Shown here: positions 1 through 7,121 of the stretch, piece by piece | Layout: each line of letters opens with the position of its first letter | Numbering within the stretch: position 1 is the first letter of the stretch | Assembly: GCA_904420255.1 (NCBI GenBank) | Contig: CAJFUT010000224.1 | Span: 1-10,318, forward strand | Direction of reading: 5' to 3' | DNA length: 10,318 nt | Source: an uncultured Angelakisella sp. | GTDB taxonomy: Bacteria > Bacillota > Clostridia > Oscillospirales > Ruminococcaceae | Notes under the pieces: generated by a model | Told to the model about the DNA's origin: nothing | Databases searched by the model: none | The model's input: only the letters and a program-made list of their open reading frames with translations | Translations under genes and position numbers: made by a program

Positions 1-53
1 GCAAGGGCTCACCAGAGCAGAGCATACCTGCTGCCCAGCGAATTTTACGGGTT

Positions 54-114
54 CAAAAAAGATTGTTCGTTTCTTTTTTGCTTACTTTTTTCTTTTCGCA
101 AAGAAAAAAGTAAG
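54..114 (-). terminator. two adjacent AT-rich inverted repeats after the stalk-protein gene
   Basis: The first repeat has 15-base arms at 81-95 and 100-114 that match perfectly around a 4-base loop, read GCGA (a GNRA tetraloop) on the minus strand. It abuts the stop codon of the minus-strand gene. The second has 8-base arms at 54-61 (CAAAAAAG) and 73-80 (CTTTTTTG). Position suggests 3'-end formation or mRNA protection for the upstream gene. The first stem is nearly all A-U and is followed on the minus strand by an A-rich run, not a T-run, so it is not a textbook intrinsic terminator. Bases 1-53 show nothing I can assign. Confidence 0.5.
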
Positions 115-1410
115 TCAGTCGTCCCAGTCGTCAAATTTCTTCTTTCTGCTCTTGGAGGAGCCACCGCGGTTGCCGATCACCACAACCGCCACGCAGACGA
201 CGATCACCACCACCAGCACGCCGATGAGCACCGGCACCAAGGGGAAGCCGCCGCTTTCCTCCTCCACCTCGGTATCGGCGGGCTCGCTCTCCGGCTCGCT
301 GGGCTCCGCCTCGCTGCTGGAGGTGGAGGGCGCCGGGCTCACTTCTTCAGAGGAGGATTCGCTGGAGGCCTCGCTGCTTTCGCTGGAGGCGGAAGAGCTG
401 CTGGACGGGGGCGCCACCGAGGAGCTGCTGGCGGGAGGGGTGCTGCTGGAGGAAGCCGGCGCCTGGCTGCTGCTGGCGGGGGGAACGCTGGAAGAGGAGC
501 CTGAGGAGCTGGCGGAGCCGGAACCGCTGCCGGAAATCAACTGCCGGTCGCTGATGACATAGCTGCCCAGGGTGGCTGTTTCAATGACATAGGCCCCGGT
601 GCTGGTGTCATAGCTGCCGCCCAGGCGGTAAAGCTCCCCATCCTCATCAATGCCGTAGATGAATTCCTCCGGCTCCATATAGATGCCCAGGTCCCCTTCG
701 ATATCAAAGGTGGGCCAGGCGGGCCAGGTGATAAACCGGAGGTCCGCCCGGGGGTATTCCTCGGCTATCTCTTCCACCTCGTTTTGATTGAAGCCCAGGT
801 AGAGGGGGCTCTGGTCCACAATTTTGGTGACAAAGTAGGCGATATCGTAGCCTCTGTCGTCGTCGAATTCCGCGGTGAAGGTGCCGTAATCGTCCCCATC
901 CTCGGTGACAAACTTCACCTCATTGCTCTGGTAGTCCCAGGGGAGGGTGAATTCCCGGTCCCCCAGGTACTCCATATTGCTCTTTTCATAGGGGGCCAGG
1001 GTCAGGTCCCCTTCTTCGATCTCGCATTCATAGTTGCGGCGGGCATCGGTGTCCCGGATGCGGAGGGTGCCGTAAATCTCCTTTTCGCTGCTGACGGCGA
1101 TGTCGTCCCGGATGATGATGGTGACATAGTCGTCCCCGTCGTCAAAATAGACCCGTTCGATATAATCTTTGCCTTTTTTCCACCGGGGGGTGACGCCGGA
1201 AAAATATTCCTTGTCCAGCTCGCAGTCCAGGGGGACCCAGTTCCCATCGTCGTCCTCCCAGTAGAAATCCTCGGTATAGATTCGCACCACGCTGCCGGGA
1301 TAGACAACATCAGGATCCGGGTATGCCGTGGGCATATCTTCCGCAAAGGCCGTAACCCCAAGGCCCAGGAACATGGCCATCACCAAGGCCAGGGAGAGAA
1401 GCTTTTTCAT
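115..1410 (-). CDS. secreted acidic protein with Ser/Pro stalk and C-terminal membrane anchor, function unknown
   Basis: This is a 431-residue protein that I do not recognise as a named family. The start has a good ribosome binding site (GGAGGT, 8 bases upstream). Residues 1-23 form a signal peptide: a KK start, a hydrophobic core and a likely cut after AFA. Residues 24-290 are a very acidic ectodomain rich in D, E, Y and W, with three D-D/G-D-D-Y patches (near 90-95, 170-175 and 182-186), probably beta-rich. Residues 293-387 are a low-complexity stalk of Ser with Pro, Ala and later Glu. Residues 389-413 are one hydrophobic membrane segment, followed by a short basic then acidic cytoplasmic tail (SKSRKKKFDDWDD). 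The predicted topology is an outside domain held off the membrane by a flexible stalk. The LGSYVISDRQ motif just before the stalk recalls a juxtamembrane module I associate with other clostridial surface proteins; that is from memory. It stands alone, with its own promoter, divergent from the sleC-like gene. Confidence 0.85.
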   Translation of the reverse strand: MKKLLSLALVMAMFLGLGVTAFAEDMPTAYPDPDVVYPGSVVRIYTEDFYWEDDDGNWVPLDCELDKEYFSGVTPRWKKGKDYIERVYFDDGDDYVTIIIRDDIAVSSEKEIYGTLRIRDTDARRNYECEIEEGDLTLAPYEKSNMEYLGDREFTLPWDYQSNEVKFVTEDGDDYGTFTAEFDDDRGYDIAYFVTKIVDQSPLYLGFNQNEVEEIAEEYPRADLRFITWPAWPTFDIEGDLGIYMEPEEFIYGIDEDGELYRLGGSYDTSTGAYVIETATLGSYVISDRQLISGSGSGSASSSGSSSSVPPASSSQAPASSSSTPPASSSSVAPPSSSSSASSESSEASSESSSEEVSPAPSTSSSEAEPSEPESEPADTEVEEESGGFPLVPVLIGVLVVVIVVCVAVVVIGNRGGSSKSRKKKFDDWDD

Positions 1411-1503
1411 GGGTTGTTACCTCCATTTGATGTTGGCAGATGCTCTTATTTCAGAAGTAGGGAAAAAAGCCCATTTTGCTGCACTTCTTCCATATTTATT
1501 CTC

Positions 1504-1532
1504 ATTATACTGAAAAAAACCGCAAATGGCAA
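1504..1532 (-). promoter_or_regulatory. sigma-A-type promoter for the stalk-protein gene
   Basis: On the minus strand, TTGCCA (1527-1532, 5 of 6 to the -35 consensus) is followed by exactly 17 bases and then TATAAT (1504-1509, perfect -10). It lies about 95 bases upstream of the start codon at 1410, leaving a leader of roughly 85-90 bases. The fit points to housekeeping, vegetative expression. Confidence 0.8.
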
Positions 1533-1659
1533 CAGGTACTAGGGTTGGAAAATATAGTAATTTGCCCAAAACCCATTGCCGCCGTCCGGGCCTCCGGCAT
1601 AGAATGGGGCAGGCCAGGGGTGGGCCCCGCCCCCCAGAGCCCAGAAAGGAGTAAAACCT

Positions 1660-3405
1660 ATGCCCAATTCCGCTACGCTGATCTTTCAGCTTTATTCCGG
1701 GCGGGAGGCGCTGCCCGTGGAAGGAGCGGTGGTGACGGTGACCAGCCCCGATACCGGGCGGGTCATGACCCTCATCAGCAACAGCTCCGGCAGGACTCCC
1801 CCCATCCGGGTCTACGCCCCTCCCAAGGAGGAGAGCCTGGACCCCAATTTCCAAGGGCTGCCCTACAGCCTGTATAACGCCCGGGTCCAGGCCCAGGGCT
1901 ACACCCCCTCGGTGATCCGGGGCATCCAGATGTTCGACGATGAGGAATCGGTGGTTTCCCTGGAGATGAACCCCCAGCCCATCGGCCGGGACCGCATCGA
2001 GCAGGACGAATACGACATCCCGGAAAACGGCCTCCTCCTCACCAATGACCGCCAGCCCGAGGGGCCTTCCCAGGACACCCCATCCGGCCGGGTCCTCACC
2101 GAGGTCTACATCCCCCGGTATATCACCGTCCACCTGGGGGCCCCCAGCGCCTCCGCCCAGAACGTCACGGTGGACTTCGCCTACTATATCAAAAATGTGG
2201 CCAGCAGCGAAATCTACCCCACCTGGCCGGAAAATGCCATCCGGGCCAACATCTACGCCCAGATTTCCTTCGCCCTCAACCGCATCTTCACCGAATGGTA
2301 CCCCAGCCGGGGCTATGACTTCAACATCACCAACAACACCGGCTACGACCAGTACTATGTCCCCGGGCGGAACATCTTCTCCAACATCAGCCGCATCGTG
2401 GACGAAATCTTCACCACCTATGTCCGCAGGCCCGGCGCCCTGAACCCCTATTTCACCGAATACTGCAACGGCACCACCGTCACCTGCGGCGGCCTCTCCC
2501 AGTGGGGCACCGTTTCCCTGGCGGAAAACGGCTACACCCCCCTGGGCATCCTCCGGTACTATTACGGCAACGTGGAGCTGGCCCAGGCCACCGATGTGCG
2601 GAACATCCAAAGCTCCTACCCCGGCTATGTCCTCCAGACGGGCAGCACCGGCGCGGCGGTGAGCACCATCCAGCGGCAGCTGAACCGCATCCGCCGCAAC
2701 TATCCCGCCATCCCCGCCATCTCCCCGGTGGACGGGGTCTTCGGCTCCGAAACCCGGGCGGCGGTCCAGGCCTTCCAGCGGATTTTCAACCTCACCCCCG
2801 ACGGCATTGTGGGCCGGGCCACCTGGAACCGCATCTCCAACATCTATGTGGCGGTGACCCGCCTGGCGGAGCTGGGCGGGGAAAGCGAGCCCCTCCCCTC
2901 CGACCGGCCCGGCGGCGTCCTGCGCCAGGGGGACCGGGGGGAATATGTCCAGCTGGCCCAGTACTTCCTCCGGGTCATCTCCAACTATTATTACGCCGTC
3001 CGCCCCATCAACATCGACGGCATCTTCGGCCCCGCCACCAAAAACGCGGTGACCGATTTCCAGAAGCACTTCGGCCTTTCCGCCGACGGCATCATCGGGC
3101 CGGCCACCTGGAGCAGCCTTTACAACGTCTTCATGGGCATCGCCGACACCAGCGGCCTGGTGGTGCCCTACCCCGGCTACCTCCTCCGGGAGGGGAGCCG
3201 GGGGGACAATGTGCGGCTGATGCAGGAATACCTGCGCACCATCAGCCAGCGGTACCCCATTCCCACCATCGTGCCGGACGGCATCTTCGGCCCCGCCACC
3301 AAAAACGCCGTCACCGCCTTCCAGCGCACCTTCGGCCTGGTGCCGGACGGCATCATCGGCAAAAACACCTGGGACCGCATTGTGGCGGTGCGGCTGCTGA
3401 TGTAG
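1660..3405 (+). CDS. sleC: SleC-like spore cortex-lytic enzyme with three peptidoglycan-binding repeats
   Basis: A 581-residue protein resembling clostridial SleC, the enzyme that degrades cortex peptidoglycan when spores germinate. Residues 1 to about 110 look like a beta-sandwich (TTR/CarboxypepD_reg-like), matching the pro-region of SleC. Residues about 150-310 are SpoIID-like: V-A-S-S-E-I-Y-P-T-W-P-E-N at 180-192, with E184 the likely catalytic Glu of this lytic-transglycosylase fold, then CNGTTVTC (269-276) and LSQWGT (279-284). Three PG_binding_1 repeats follow at about 320-395, 418-485 and 504-575, each with a D-G-[IV]-F-G-x-[AE]-T signature (D358, D453, D540). No signal peptide is seen, which fits a protein made inside the spore or mother cell. 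In relatives SleC is activated by Csp proteases; none is encoded here. The start follows AAAGGAG by 8 bases. I found no convincing promoter; a GC-rich inverted repeat (1606-1610/1624-1628) sits just ahead of the ribosome binding site. From memory, characterised SleC proteins carry fewer binding repeats. Confidence 0.85.
   Translation: MPNSATLIFQLYSGREALPVEGAVVTVTSPDTGRVMTLISNSSGRTPPIRVYAPPKEESLDPNFQGLPYSLYNARVQAQGYTPSVIRGIQMFDDEESVVSLEMNPQPIGRDRIEQDEYDIPENGLLLTNDRQPEGPSQDTPSGRVLTEVYIPRYITVHLGAPSASAQNVTVDFAYYIKNVASSEIYPTWPENAIRANIYAQISFALNRIFTEWYPSRGYDFNITNNTGYDQYYVPGRNIFSNISRIVDEIFTTYVRRPGALNPYFTEYCNGTTVTCGGLSQWGTVSLAENGYTPLGILRYYYGNVELAQATDVRNIQSSYPGYVLQTGSTGAAVSTIQRQLNRIRRNYPAIPAISPVDGVFGSETRAAVQAFQRIFNLTPDGIVGRATWNRISNIYVAVTRLAELGGESEPLPSDRPGGVLRQGDRGEYVQLAQYFLRVISNYYYAVRPINIDGIFGPATKNAVTDFQKHFGLSADGIIGPATWSSLYNVFMGIADTSGLVVPYPGYLLREGSRGDNVRLMQEYLRTISQRYPIPTIVPDGIFGPATKNAVTAFQRTFGLVPDGIIGKNTWDRIVAVRLLM
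3016..3308 (+). repeat. 32-bp exact direct repeat inside two peptidoglycan-binding units
   Basis: Bases 3016-3047 and 3277-3308 are identical over 32 bases and encode the same DGIFGPATKNA segment. The offset is 261 bases (87 codons), the length of one binding repeat. The first repeat (D358) shares the motif but not this DNA identity. This suggests that units 2 and 3 arose by a later duplication, or are homogenised by gene conversion. Confidence 0.85.
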
Positions 3406-3414
3406 CTCCCAGCG

Positions 3415-3451
3415 CAAAAGCACCCCTCCCCGGCGGGGAGGGGTGCTTTTG
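3415..3451. terminator. bidirectional intrinsic terminator between convergent genes
   Basis: Perfect 17-base arms (3415-3431 and 3435-3451) surround a 3-base loop. The GC-rich core is flanked by AAAA on the left and TTTT on the right, so either strand yields a hairpin ending in U. It lies 10 bases after the sleC-like stop codon and 10 bases after the last permease stop codon on the other strand, so it serves both. Confidence 0.93.
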
Positions 3452-3460
3452 ACGAAAGGG

Positions 3461-4417
3461 TTACCGTTCTTCCCGGAAGTAGGCAAGGCCCAGGGCCCGG
3501 GGGGCCTGGTTCTCCGCCCGCTTCCCCCGGGTGATGAACACCAGCACCAGGATGGTGGCGGCGTAGGGGATCATGTCCAGGAACTGGGAAACAATGGTGA
3601 TCTTGTGGCCGAAGAGGGTCAGGTCCATATTCTGGATGACAAAGGACAGGCCCCGGAGCGCCCCGAAGAAATAGGCGCCGAAGATGGCCTTGAGGGGGTT
3701 CCAGGTGGCGAAGATCACCAGGGCCACGGCGATCCAGCCGATGCCGGCGGTGATCTCGTCCTGCCACCGGGGGACGAATACCAGGGTCAGGTAGGCGCCC
3801 CCCACCCCGCAGCAGAAGCCCCCCAGGAGGATATGGACGTACTTATAGAGGGTGACGTTGACCCCCGAGGCGTCGGCGGCGCCGGGGTTCTCCCCCACCG
3901 CCCGCATATTCAGCCCCATGGTGGTGCGGTTCATATAAAAATACAGCAGGATGGCCAGCACCAGGCCCGCGGTGGCGTAGGGGCTCTGGTGGAACAGCAT
4001 CTTCCCCACCACCGGGATGTCGGAAAGGACCGGGATCTCCTTGGGCCCCAGGGCGGCGAAGATGCCGTCGGGGAGGCTCTGGCCCACCAGGTCCTTCCCC
4101 AGGAAGGAGGAAAGGCCGGTGCCGAAGGTGGTGAGGACCAGGCCGGTGACATTCTGGTTCCCCTGGAGGGTGACGGTGATGAAGGCGTAGATGAGGGCTC
4201 CCCCCGCTCCCGCCAGCCCTGCCGCCAGGATGGCGAGGATGGGATTTCCGGTGGCAAGGCCGGCCATAAAGCCGCACACCGCCCCCAGGAGCATCATCCC
4301 CTCCACCCCCAGGTTCAGGTGTCCCACCTTCTCGCAGAGGATCCCCCCCAGGGTCCCGAAGAGGATGGGGGTGCCCATCTGGGCGGCGGTCTGCAGATAG
4401 AGTTCCAGGGCTTCCAT
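3461..4417 (-). CDS. ABC transporter permease of the BMP/purine uptake type (NupQ-like)
   Basis: A 318-residue polytopic inner-membrane protein of the BPD_transp_2 permease family, the second permease of BMP-type importers such as NupNOPQ of Bacillus subtilis. It has about eight to ten hydrophobic segments. The family signature H-L-N-L-G-V-E-G-M is at residues 33-41, and a cytoplasmic loop with T-T-M-G-L-N-M-R-A-V-G-E-N-P at 165-178 is the expected coupling region for the ATPase. The start overlaps the previous stop by one base (TGATG), with an AGGAGGT site 6 bases upstream, indicating translational coupling. It is the last gene of the transporter operon and ends 10 bases before the bidirectional terminator. 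The family is clear; the substrate can be judged only from the binding protein and the neighbouring xpt. Confidence 0.9.
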   Translation of the reverse strand: MEALELYLQTAAQMGTPILFGTLGGILCEKVGHLNLGVEGMMLLGAVCGFMAGLATGNPILAILAAGLAGAGGALIYAFITVTLQGNQNVTGLVLTTFGTGLSSFLGKDLVGQSLPDGIFAALGPKEIPVLSDIPVVGKMLFHQSPYATAGLVLAILLYFYMNRTTMGLNMRAVGENPGAADASGVNVTLYKYVHILLGGFCCGVGGAYLTLVFVPRWQDEITAGIGWIAVALVIFATWNPLKAIFGAYFFGALRGLSFVIQNMDLTLFGHKITIVSQFLDMIPYAATILVLVFITRGKRAENQAPRALGLAYFREER

Positions 4418-5487
4418 CAGGCCACCTCCTTCTTTTCACCGCGGCTGATCTGGATTCGATACTGGATAAAGAATTCGCTGGCCAGGACGAAGAACAGCAC
4501 CACCCCCTGGATGACGGCGGCCACCGAGGAGGGGATCTGCATGGAGGTCTGGAGGTAGGAGCCCCCCTGGAGGAGGATGGCGAAGAAGAAGCACACCCCC
4601 ACAATGGCGGGCGGGTTCAGCCGGGCCAGCCAGGCGGTGATGATGGCGGTAAAGCCCATGCCGCCGGAGAGGACGTCGGAAAGGGAACGCTCCACGGCGG
4701 AGGCCTGCATCATCCCCGCCAGGCCGCAGAGGCCGCCGGAGAGGAGCACCGCGATGAGCATGGTGCGGACGGTGTTCATCCCGGCGTAGCGGGCGGTGGC
4801 CTCGCTCTCCCCCAGCACGGCGATCTCATATCCCAGCTTGGAGCGGCTGAACAGGATCCACACCAGCACCACCGCCGCCAGGGTGATGATCCACCCGGCA
4901 TGGACCCCGAACACCTTGGGCAGGACGGCGGCGTCGGCGAACTTGGGCATCTTGGGGAAGCCGGAGGCCTTGGGGTCCTTCCAGGGGCCGTACTGAAGGT
5001 AGGTGACCCACTTGATGGCGATGTAGTTGAGCATCAGGGTCACCAGGGTTTCGCTGGCGCCGAATTTCGCCTTGAGGAGGGCGGGGATCAGGGCCCACAG
5101 CCCCCCCAGGAGCATCCCCGCCAGCATCATGGCGGGCAGCATGGCCCACATTGGCAGCTCCGGCGCCTGGAAGGCCACCAGGGCGGCGCCGAAGGCTCCC
5201 AGGTAAAACTGCCCCTCCCCGCCGATGTTCCAGAACTTCATCTTGAAGGCCACCGCCACCCCCAGGGAAAGGGTGATGAGGGGGATGGCCTTATGGATGG
5301 TTTCCTGGAAGCGGTAGGCGGTCATGGTGGAGCCCTCGATCATTTTATAATAGACCACAAAGGGGTTATAGCCCGCCAGGGCCATGACAAGCCCGGTGGC
5401 CGCCAGGGCCGCCAGCACCGCGAAGACGCGGTAGGCGGTCTGGCGCCGGCGGCTCACCGCCGCTTTTTTTACAATCTGAACGGTCAT
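4417..5487 (-). CDS. ABC transporter permease of the BMP/purine uptake type (NupP-like)
   Basis: A 356-residue membrane permease, partner of the following NupQ-like protein. Residues about 20-40 are the first membrane segment after a basic N-terminus (KKAAVSRRRQ). The family motif F-W-N-I-G-G-E-G-Q lies at 85-93, and the A-S-E-T-L-V-T-L-M-L-N-Y segment at 144-155 is typical of NupP-type permeases. The region around 216-242 (L-G-Y-E-I-A-V-L-G-E and A-G-M-N) is the likely ATPase-coupling loop. I chose the ATG at 5487 because it overlaps the ATPase stop as ATGA and has AGGAGG 7 bases upstream. The frame stays open further upstream, but that part only shadows the ATPase gene. The tail is short and charged (EKKEVA). 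Confidence 0.9.
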   Translation of the reverse strand: MTVQIVKKAAVSRRRQTAYRVFAVLAALAATGLVMALAGYNPFVVYYKMIEGSTMTAYRFQETIHKAIPLITLSLGVAVAFKMKFWNIGGEGQFYLGAFGAALVAFQAPELPMWAMLPAMMLAGMLLGGLWALIPALLKAKFGASETLVTLMLNYIAIKWVTYLQYGPWKDPKASGFPKMPKFADAAVLPKVFGVHAGWIITLAAVVLVWILFSRSKLGYEIAVLGESEATARYAGMNTVRTMLIAVLLSGGLCGLAGMMQASAVERSLSDVLSGGMGFTAIITAWLARLNPPAIVGVCFFFAILLQGGSYLQTSMQIPSSVAAVIQGVVLFFVLASEFFIQYRIQISRGEKKEVA

Positions 5488-7010
5488 ACCGCGGCCTCCT
5501 CTCCGGGGCGGTGCCCCAGCATCAGCATCCCGATCTCCTCCTTGGAGGCGGTTTTGGCGTCCACAATATCCATCACCGCGCCGGCGTGGATCACCATGAT
5601 CCGGTCGCAGAGGGCCAGGAGGACGTCCAGGTCCTCCCCGATGAAGAGGATGGCCACCCCCTGCTCCTTCTGGGCGTTGAGGGTGTCGTAGATATTGTAG
5701 GAGGCGCCGATGTCCAGGCCCCGGACCGGGTAGGCGGTGATGAGAAGCTGGGGGTGCAGCTCGATCTCCCGCCCCAGCAGCACCTTCTGGATGTTGCCGC
5801 CGCTCAGGTCCTTGACGGTGTGCCATTTGCCCGGGGTGCTGATGTCAAACTCCCGGATGATCTTGTCCGCAAGCCGGGCCCCCGCCTTCCGGTCCACAAA
5901 GGGGCCGGGGTTGTTCCGGTAGCTTTTGAGGAGGACGTTGTCCACAATGCTCATCCCCGCCACCAGGCCCATCCCCAGGCGGTCCTCCGGGATGAAGCTC
6001 ATGCTCACCCCTTTTTTGATGATCTCCCGGGGGGAAAGCCCCAGGATCATTTCGCCATTGTATTCCACCGTACCGCCGGTGGCCTTGTCCAGCCCGGCGA
6101 TGATCTCGCACAGCTCCTTCTGGCCGCTGCCGGCGATGCCCGCCACCCCCAGGATCTCCCCCCGGTGGAGGTGGAAGCTGACATGGTTCAGGCGGTGGAC
6201 CCCGTCCCGGTCGGCGGCGGTGAGGTCCTTGACCCGGAGCAGGGTCTCCCGCTTCCCCTCATAGGAGGCCCGGTGGATCTCCAGGGACATGGGGCGGCCC
6301 ACCATCAGCTCGGTAAGCTCCCGGGGGCTGGTGGCGGCGGTATCCAGGGTGGCGACGCTCTCCCCCCGGCGCAGCACTGTCACCCGGTCGCTGATCTCCA
6401 TCACCTCGTTCAGCTTGTGGGTGATGATGATGATGGCGCAGCCCTCGGCCCGCATATTCCGCAGGATGCCGAAGAGGGTGGCGGTTTCCTGGGGGGTGAG
6501 GACGGCGGTGGGCTCGTCCAGGATGAGGATATCCGCCCCCCGGTAGAGCATCTTGAGGATCTCCACCGTCTGCTTCTCCCCCACCGACATATCGTAGACC
6601 TTCTTGTCGGGATTGACAATGAGGCCGTATTTTTTCCCGATCTGGTAGATCTGCTCGGTGAGCTCCCTGCCCCGGACGGCAAGGCCCTCCTTCCGCCCCA
6701 GGATGATGTTCTCCTTGGCGGTCATCACCTCCACCAGCTTGAAGTGCTGGTGGACCATCCCCACCCCGGCGGCGATGGCGTCCCCGGGGGAGGAAAAATG
6801 CCGCTCCCGCCCGCCGATGGTGATGGTGCCCGCCTCGGGGGCGTACAGCCCCGCCATGATGTTCACCAGGGTGGATTTCCCTGAGCCGTTTTCCCCCAGC
6901 AGGGCGTGGATTTCCCCTTTTTTCACCGAAAGGCTCACATTGCTGTTGGCCTTCACGGTGCCGAAGGTTTTGGTGATCCCCTCCAGCCGGATATATGCCT
7001 TATCCTCCAT
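5484..7010 (-). CDS. two-domain ABC transporter ATPase (NupO-like)
   Basis: A 508-residue cytoplasmic protein with two fused ABC domains that powers the two permeases. Domain 1: Walker A GENGSGKST at 39-47, Q-loop Q88, a signature written MSVGEKQ (141-147) instead of LSGGQ, Walker B ILILDEP at 161-167 and switch H198. Domain 2: a degenerate Walker A (GIAGSGQKEL, 291-300), a good signature LSGGN (402-406), and a Walker-B-like strand LLITAYPVRGLD (422-433) without the catalytic Glu. Such asymmetry, with only one competent site, is usual in the RbsA/NupO group. From memory, relatives often read AAQPTRGLD where this one reads TAYPVRGLD. It starts 111 bases after the lipoprotein gene, behind a hairpin, with a strong purine-rich site (GAGGAGGAG) just before the ATG, and overlaps the next permease by four bases. 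Confidence 0.93.
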   Translation of the reverse strand: MEDKAYIRLEGITKTFGTVKANSNVSLSVKKGEIHALLGENGSGKSTLVNIMAGLYAPEAGTITIGGRERHFSSPGDAIAAGVGMVHQHFKLVEVMTAKENIILGRKEGLAVRGRELTEQIYQIGKKYGLIVNPDKKVYDMSVGEKQTVEILKMLYRGADILILDEPTAVLTPQETATLFGILRNMRAEGCAIIIITHKLNEVMEISDRVTVLRRGESVATLDTAATSPRELTELMVGRPMSLEIHRASYEGKRETLLRVKDLTAADRDGVHRLNHVSFHLHRGEILGVAGIAGSGQKELCEIIAGLDKATGGTVEYNGEMILGLSPREIIKKGVSMSFIPEDRLGMGLVAGMSIVDNVLLKSYRNNPGPFVDRKAGARLADKIIREFDISTPGKWHTVKDLSGGNIQKVLLGREIELHPQLLITAYPVRGLDIGASYNIYDTLNAQKEQGVAILFIGEDLDVLLALCDRIMVIHAGAVMDIVDAKTASKEEIGMLMLGHRPGEEAAV

Positions 7011-7051
7011 AACTCCTCCTCAAAGCCGCCGCCGGGCGGGAAATAGCGAAA

Positions 7052-7084
7052 TGTTGCCGGCAGGAAAAGCTCTTGCCGGCAACA
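7052..7084 (-). promoter_or_regulatory. intercistronic hairpin between lipoprotein and ATPase genes
   Basis: Perfect 11-base arms (7052-7062 and 7074-7084, TGTTGCCGGCA) enclose an 11-base loop. On the minus strand the stem is followed by only a short T-run (TTTCGC). In binding-protein transporter operons such elements often stop part of the transcription or protect the upstream mRNA, so that more binding protein than membrane complex is made. That role here is inference. Confidence 0.6.
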
Positions 7085-7121
7085 CCGCTGGGTTCTTTCT
7101 TATAGGGTGGCTGCCGCGGGA

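Noticed and set aside
1..114. End of a plus-strand gene entering from the left edge
   Set aside because: One plus frame stays open through the first several hundred bases, but its translation over the A/T hairpins and stalk region looks like non-coding shadow, with no supporting motif.
784..1542. 252-codon plus-strand open frame over the stalk-protein gene
   Set aside because: It is antisense to a gene with a clear signal peptide, stalk and membrane anchor, and it runs through that gene's promoter.
1543..1659. Sporulation-type (sigma E, F, G or K) promoter for the sleC-like gene
   Set aside because: I looked for -35/-10 pairs such as CATA-type boxes (one CATAGAAT near 1598-1605) but found no partner at proper spacing, so none is claimed.
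1417..3486. 689-codon open frame on the minus strand opposite the sleC-like gene
   Set aside because: It is a shadow of a GC-rich gene: Gly/Ala/Val/Asp-rich and without domain logic, while the plus frame shows clear SpoIID-like and peptidoglycan-binding motifs.
5488..5826. N-terminal extension of the first permease
   Set aside because: It overlaps the ATPase C-terminus out of frame. The ATGA-coupled start at 5487 with AGGAGG is far better.
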